From positions 1-11,336 of the forward strand of contig DAIERC010000019.1 of the NCBI GenBank assembly GCA_027347125.1: 11,336 bases of DNA. Reading direction: 5' to 3'. Position 1 is the stretch's first letter. Every line of letters begins with the position of its first letter. This document shows positions 7,597-11,336 of the stretch, one piece after another. The stretch comes from Ignavibacteriales bacterium. GTDB taxonomy: Bacteria; Bacteroidota; Ignavibacteria; Ignavibacteriales; Ignavibacteriaceae. The notes beneath the pieces are model-generated. The model saw only the letters and a list, made by a program, of their open reading frames with translations. It did not search any database and had not been told where the DNA came from. A program made the position numbers and the translations under genes.

Positions 7597-10056
7597 ATGG
7601 CGTATCCAAAAGCTTCAAAACCCAAAGAATTAGCCCCGGAAGATTTAAGATGGCGATGCAACCCGAAAGATTTTGCATTTGACTCAACAAACGAGCTGGA
7701 ACCGATTGAAGGTATTCTCGGCCAGGAAAGAGCGCTTAAAGCAATAAAACTGGGCGTTGATTTACGCAGCCCGGGTTATAATATTTTTATTGCAGGCCTT
7801 TCGGGCACCGGGAAAGCTACAACCGTAAAAAGAATGCTCGAAACAATAAGCGGCAATTGTCCCCCGCTTCATGATTACGTTTATGTAAATAATTTTAAAG
7901 ATAATGACAGACCCGTTTTGTTAACATTTAACGTAGGTAAGGCAAAGGTTTTTAAACAGGAGTTTTCTAACGCTATTGAAGTTCTTAAGGACAAAATTCC
8001 CCAAACATTAGACGGCGATACTTACATAAACCGGAAGAAAAAAATTGTTTCGCACTATAATGAAAAAGAACAAGCGCTTATGAGTTCGTTTGATGAGATG
8101 CTTAGGGGAGAAAATTTTTCTCTGGGCCAGGTGAAGATTGGTGAAGTTGCCAGGCCGGATATTTTCCCAATAATAGATAAGAACCCGGTTCCAATTTATC
8201 AACTGGAAGAATTTGTAAAGCAAGGCAAATTAACCGAAAATGATGCAAAAGAGATTTTAAAGAAATACAATTCGCACCAGCAGGATTTGCATAACCTGTT
8301 TAAGAAAGGCTTAAAACTTAGCCAAGAGTTCCAGGAAAAACTGAACAAGCTGGAACGTGAGACTGCGGAAATTGTTGTAAAGGGCGTTAGAGAAAACTTG
8401 AAGGAAATATACAACGAAAAAGATATTTTAGATTATATAAATGATGTTGAAGAGAGCATTCTGGATAATATCCAAATCTTTAAAGGCTTAAAACCGGAAG
8501 GAGAGGTTAACCCGGAAGGATTTCAAATAGATTACTTTAAAGAGTATGAAGTAAATATAATACTGGATAACAGCGATGTGAAAAGCTGCCCCGTAATTAT
8601 AGAAACTTCGCCAAACTACATAAATCTTTTCGGAACCATTGAAAAAATTTATGACGGCCGTGGCGGCTGGTACAGCGATTTTACAAAAGTAAAAGCGGGC
8701 GCGTTACTGCGCGCAAACGGCGGCTATCTGGTTCTTAACGTAAAACATCTTTTTGAAGAACCTGTTGTTTGGAGAACTTTGAAAAAGGTTTTGACTTATA
8801 GAAAACTCGAAATACAAGATTCTCATTATTCATTTCAAATGGCTCCTTCAATACTGAAACCGGAACCGATTGAAATAGACACAAAAGTAATTCTTATTGG
8901 TAACGATTACATTTACTCGTTGCTTGCCTCTTACGAGGATGATTTTAAAAAAATATTTAAAGTAAAAGCCGATTTTGATTATGAAATAAAACGCACTGAC
9001 GAAATATTAATTGAATATGCCAGGGTTATAAAAAAATTAATTAAAGAAGAAAACTTATGCGAGTTCGATAAGACTGCCATCGCTTACCTAATTGAGCTAG
9101 GGGCAAAGTTTGCGGGCAATAAACAAAAACTTACAACAAGATTTTCGCAAATTGCAGACCTTGCAAGAGAAGCAAACTTTTGGGCTATCGACGACGGATT
9201 TAAAGTTGTTTCGGCAGCGCATGTAAAAAAAGCTTACGAACTCGGACGTGAAAGACACGGGCTGCTTGAGTCGAAAGTAAACGATATGATTGAAGAAGGC
9301 ATGGTTCTTATAGATACCGACGGAAAAAGGAGAGGACAAATTAACGGGCTCGCCGTTTACGATGCCGATTTCTATTCCTTCGGAAGGCCTACAAGAATTA
9401 CCGCCACGGTTTCTCTTGGCAACGGAAGCATTATTAATGTTGAGCGTGAAGCTGGCATGAGCGGGAGACATTACAATAAAGGCGTGCTAATTATTTCCGG
9501 TTACTTCCGGGAAACATTTGGACAAAACCTGCCGCTTTCATTTAACGCTAATTTGGTGTTTGAGCAGTCGTACGGCACCGTAGACGGCGACAGCGCGTCG
9601 TGCGCCGAAATATTTGCGCTGCTTTCTACTTTATCCGGCCTTCCTATAAAACAAAACATTGCGGTTACAGGCTCATTAAATCAAAAGGGAGACGTTCAAC
9701 CTATAGGCGGAGTTAACGAAAAGGTTGAAGGATTTTTTGATGTTTGCAAATCAAGGGGACTCACAAATACGCAAGGCGTAATCATTCCTATTCAAAACGT
9801 AAAAGAACTTATGTTGAGGGACGAAGTAGTAGAAGCCGTAGCAAACGGCCAATTCCACATTTATCCAATTTCAACTGTTGAAGAGGGAATACAAATATTA
9901 ACCGGTGTAAAAGCCGGCAAACGCACGCCTAATGGTTTTTATGAACCCGGCAGCGTGTTTGATCTTGTAGAAAAGAAAATAAAAGATCTTTATGCAAAAT
10001 CAAAAGCTACAAAGACTAATCAAACCAAGACACTAACAAAAAAGAAGAAAAAATGA
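7597..10056 (+). CDS. Lon-like AAA+ / S16 protease (AAA_32 type)
   Basis: Predicted cytoplasmic ATP-linked serine protease, 819 residues. The N-terminus (LRWRCNPKDFAFDST, ELEPIEGILGQERA) is typical of the AAA_32 Lon-like group, which includes the E. coli YcbZ/LonH type. A P-loop GLSGTGKA lies at 67-74 with K73. A long helical, partly coiled insert (about 115-300) precedes KAGALLRANGGYLVLN at 366-381, the Walker B equivalent, which lacks the usual Asp. A lid region with TTRFSQIADLAREA follows at 513-526. The S16 domain spans about 565-770, with catalytic S666 in DGDSASCAE and K709 in GGVNEKVEG, 43 residues apart as in E. coli Lon (S679/K722). There is no Lon N-terminal substrate domain and no membrane segment, unlike archaeal LonB. 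The tail (800-819) is Lys/Thr-rich, ending in five Lys. It overlaps pyruvate kinase by 4 bases. Substrates are unknown; housekeeping protein quality control is the likely role. Confidence 0.93.
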   Translation: MAYPKASKPKELAPEDLRWRCNPKDFAFDSTNELEPIEGILGQERALKAIKLGVDLRSPGYNIFIAGLSGTGKATTVKRMLETISGNCPPLHDYVYVNNFKDNDRPVLLTFNVGKAKVFKQEFSNAIEVLKDKIPQTLDGDTYINRKKKIVSHYNEKEQALMSSFDEMLRGENFSLGQVKIGEVARPDIFPIIDKNPVPIYQLEEFVKQGKLTENDAKEILKKYNSHQQDLHNLFKKGLKLSQEFQEKLNKLERETAEIVVKGVRENLKEIYNEKDILDYINDVEESILDNIQIFKGLKPEGEVNPEGFQIDYFKEYEVNIILDNSDVKSCPVIIETSPNYINLFGTIEKIYDGRGGWYSDFTKVKAGALLRANGGYLVLNVKHLFEEPVVWRTLKKVLTYRKLEIQDSHYSFQMAPSILKPEPIEIDTKVILIGNDYIYSLLASYEDDFKKIFKVKADFDYEIKRTDEILIEYARVIKKLIKEENLCEFDKTAIAYLIELGAKFAGNKQKLTTRFSQIADLAREANFWAIDDGFKVVSAAHVKKAYELGRERHGLLESKVNDMIEEGMVLIDTDGKRRGQINGLAVYDADFYSFGRPTRITATVSLGNGSIINVEREAGMSGRHYNKGVLIISGYFRETFGQNLPLSFNANLVFEQSYGTVDGDSASCAEIFALLSTLSGLPIKQNIAVTGSLNQKGDVQPIGGVNEKVEGFFDVCKSRGLTNTQGVIIPIQNVKELMLRDEVVEAVANGQFHIYPISTVEEGIQILTGVKAGKRTPNGFYEPGSVFDLVEKKIKDLYAKSKATKTNQTKTLTKKKKK
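10038..10052 (+). promoter_or_regulatory. Purine-rich ribosome-binding region of pyk inside the protease tail
   Basis: The lysine codons that end the protease gene form the A/G run AAAAAAGAAGAAAAA directly before the pyk ATG. It is the only candidate ribosome-binding sequence, with AAGAAG centred about 9 bases upstream. The overlap of ATG and TGA favours translational coupling. The run also holds A AAA AAG at 10038-10044 in the phase needed for -1 slippage. Confidence 0.5.
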
Positions 10057-11336
10057 ATCAAAATCTTTCTGAAACATTCGCTAAAACAAAAATTTTATGT
10101 ACTCTAGGTCCGGCAACCAGTTCTGCTGATATGATAAAGAAGCTGATGATGGCTGGTATGGATAGTGTAAGACTAAACTTTTCTCACAGCAATTATTCCG
10201 CATTTGAAAAACTTTTTGAAGAACTAAATGCCGCGTGTAAAGATGAAGACGCTCCGCTGGCTATTCTTATGGATCTTCAGGGCCCTAAAATAAGAGTAGG
10301 TGAACTTTCGGAACCCGAAATAGAAATAAAGAACGGTGAAATAATAGAAATAACTTCGGATGATGTTATCGGCACAAAAGATTTAATCTCCACTTCGTAT
10401 AAACCTCTTCCGCAAGACGCAAAGATTGGCGATCCTATTTTAATTGATGACGGTTTGCTAAGATTAGAAATAATTGAGAAAACAAAAAATTCGGTTAAGT
10501 GCATTATTAAAAACGGCGGAATTTTAAAACCCAAAAAAGGAATGAACCTGCCGGGAATGGAATTATCTACTCCTTCTGTTACGGAAAAAGATTACCGCGA
10601 TTTGGAATTCGCTTTAAACTACAGGATAGATTATGTGGCTTTATCTTTTGTAAGATCGGCAAATGATATTATTGAACTCCGCCAGTGGCTTAAGAACAGA
10701 GGTCATGAGAAACCCATAATAGCAAAAATAGAAAAGAAAGAAGCTATAGATAATTTTGAGGAAATACTAAAAGCCGCCGACGGAATAATGGTGGCCCGCG
10801 GCGACTTAGGAGTTGAACTGCCCCCGCAAGAAGTTCCGATGATTCAAAAGAACATAATAAAAAGATGCAACTCTGTCGGTAAACTTGTTATTACTGCTAC
10901 GCAGATGCTCGACTCGATGATTCACAACCCAATTCCAACGCGCGCCGAAGCATCGGATGTTGCCAATGCGGTACTAGACGGTTCGGACGCGGTAATGTTA
11001 AGCGGCGAAACTTCGGTAGGTAAATATCCTGTACTGGTTGTCGAGACAATGAACAAAATAGTAAAAAAAGTAGAACAGTATCTTCCGCCAATACATGATA
11101 CCGACCTGGAAATATCAAAAAATGTTGAAGAAAATTTATTCGATTCGGTAGGCCGGGCAATAGCAACAATAAGCAAACAAATTGACGCTGCAGCAATTGT
11201 AGTATTTACATACAAAGGCAGAACCGCGCGCAACCTTGCTAAATATAGACCGAAATCAAAAATTATCGCTGTATCAAATTGCTTTGAAACGATGAATAAC
11301 CTTTGTTTAAGATGGGGTGTTGCGTCTGTTTACATG
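10053..11336 (+). CDS. pyk: Pyruvate kinase (3' end beyond window)
   Basis: Catalyses phosphoenolpyruvate + ADP to pyruvate + ATP, the last step of glycolysis; cytoplasmic, normally a tetramer. 428 codons lie in the window without a stop; the family usually has about 470-480 residues, so roughly 45 C-terminal residues are missing. The A-domain start shows TKILCTLGPAT (12-22) and SVRLNFSHS (38-46) with R40, N42 and S44, then MDLQGPKIR (73-81). The catalytic block AKIEKKEAI has K225 and E227, and GDLGVELP has D251. ITATQMLDSM contains T283. These equal E. coli PykF K220, E222, D246 and T278 with a constant offset of 5. VMLSGETSVGKYP follows, and the C-terminal domain begins around residue 360. 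The B-domain lies between about 83 and 180. The ATG overlaps the protease stop as ATGA, so expression is probably coupled to the protease. Confidence 0.97.
   Translation, partial: MNQNLSETFAKTKILCTLGPATSSADMIKKLMMAGMDSVRLNFSHSNYSAFEKLFEELNAACKDEDAPLAILMDLQGPKIRVGELSEPEIEIKNGEIIEITSDDVIGTKDLISTSYKPLPQDAKIGDPILIDDGLLRLEIIEKTKNSVKCIIKNGGILKPKKGMNLPGMELSTPSVTEKDYRDLEFALNYRIDYVALSFVRSANDIIELRQWLKNRGHEKPIIAKIEKKEAIDNFEEILKAADGIMVARGDLGVELPPQEVPMIQKNIIKRCNSVGKLVITATQMLDSMIHNPIPTRAEASDVANAVLDGSDAVMLSGETSVGKYPVLVVETMNKIVKKVEQYLPPIHDTDLEISKNVEENLFDSVGRAIATISKQIDAAAIVVFTYKGRTARNLAKYRPKSKIIAVSNCFETMNNLCLRWGVASVYM

Noticed and set aside
9097..9471. 124-codon minus-strand open frame
   Set aside because: It lies inside the Lon-like protease lid and S16 region, where the plus-strand frame carries conserved motifs; the antisense product has no recognisable features.
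10897..11233. Two overlapping minus-strand open frames of about 100 codons
   Set aside because: They are antisense to the conserved C-terminal half of pyruvate kinase, which contains ITATQML and VMLSGETSVGKYP.
36..11336. Coordinated carbon-metabolism cluster of transketolase and pyruvate kinase
   Set aside because: The two genes are 8 kb apart on opposite strands with unrelated genes between; shared pathway is not evidence of linkage here.

Overview
This 11.3-kb window is AT-rich (clearly below 50% GC by eye) and looks like a chromosomal housekeeping segment from a Gram-negative bacterium of the Bacteroidota / Ignavibacteriota / Chlorobiota (FCB) group. The case for this rests on a DUF2911 secreted protein of the type common in that group, a small signal-peptide-bearing beta-barrel-like protein, A-rich leaders ahead of some start codons, and two upstream matches to the TAnnTTTG -7 box. 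Three other genes have clear GGAG Shine-Dalgarno sequences. The taxonomic placement is inference; no rRNA or other marker is present.

Layout. Five genes lie on the minus strand, read from right to left: a class V PLP-dependent enzyme (7387-6251), a DUF2911 periplasmic protein (6126-5509), a 655-residue coiled-coil protein (5235-3268), a probable outer-membrane beta-barrel protein (2993-2271) and transketolase (2048-36). They are separated by about 120-275 bases, so they are probably separate or loosely linked transcription units. From 7597 rightwards, two genes lie on the plus strand: a Lon-like AAA+/S16 protease (7597-10056) and pyruvate kinase (from 10053, cut by the window edge). These two overlap by 4 bases (ATGA) and almost certainly form one operon. 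The 209-base gap at 7388-7596 is a divergent promoter region.

Function. Transketolase (pentose phosphate pathway) and pyruvate kinase (last step of glycolysis) are central carbon enzymes. The DUF2911 and beta-barrel proteins are exported. The coiled-coil protein is cytoplasmic by sequence and I do not recognise its function.

No mobile element, CRISPR array, RNA gene or obvious defence system was found. The points most worth a second look are: the protease-pyruvate kinase junction, where a lysine codon run doubles as the downstream ribosome-binding region and contains an in-phase A AAA AAG heptamer whose -1 frame is the pyruvate kinase frame; the unusual nucleotide-binding motifs of the Lon-like protease; the Cys- and Trp-free coiled-coil protein; and a sequence element shared by two intergenic regions.
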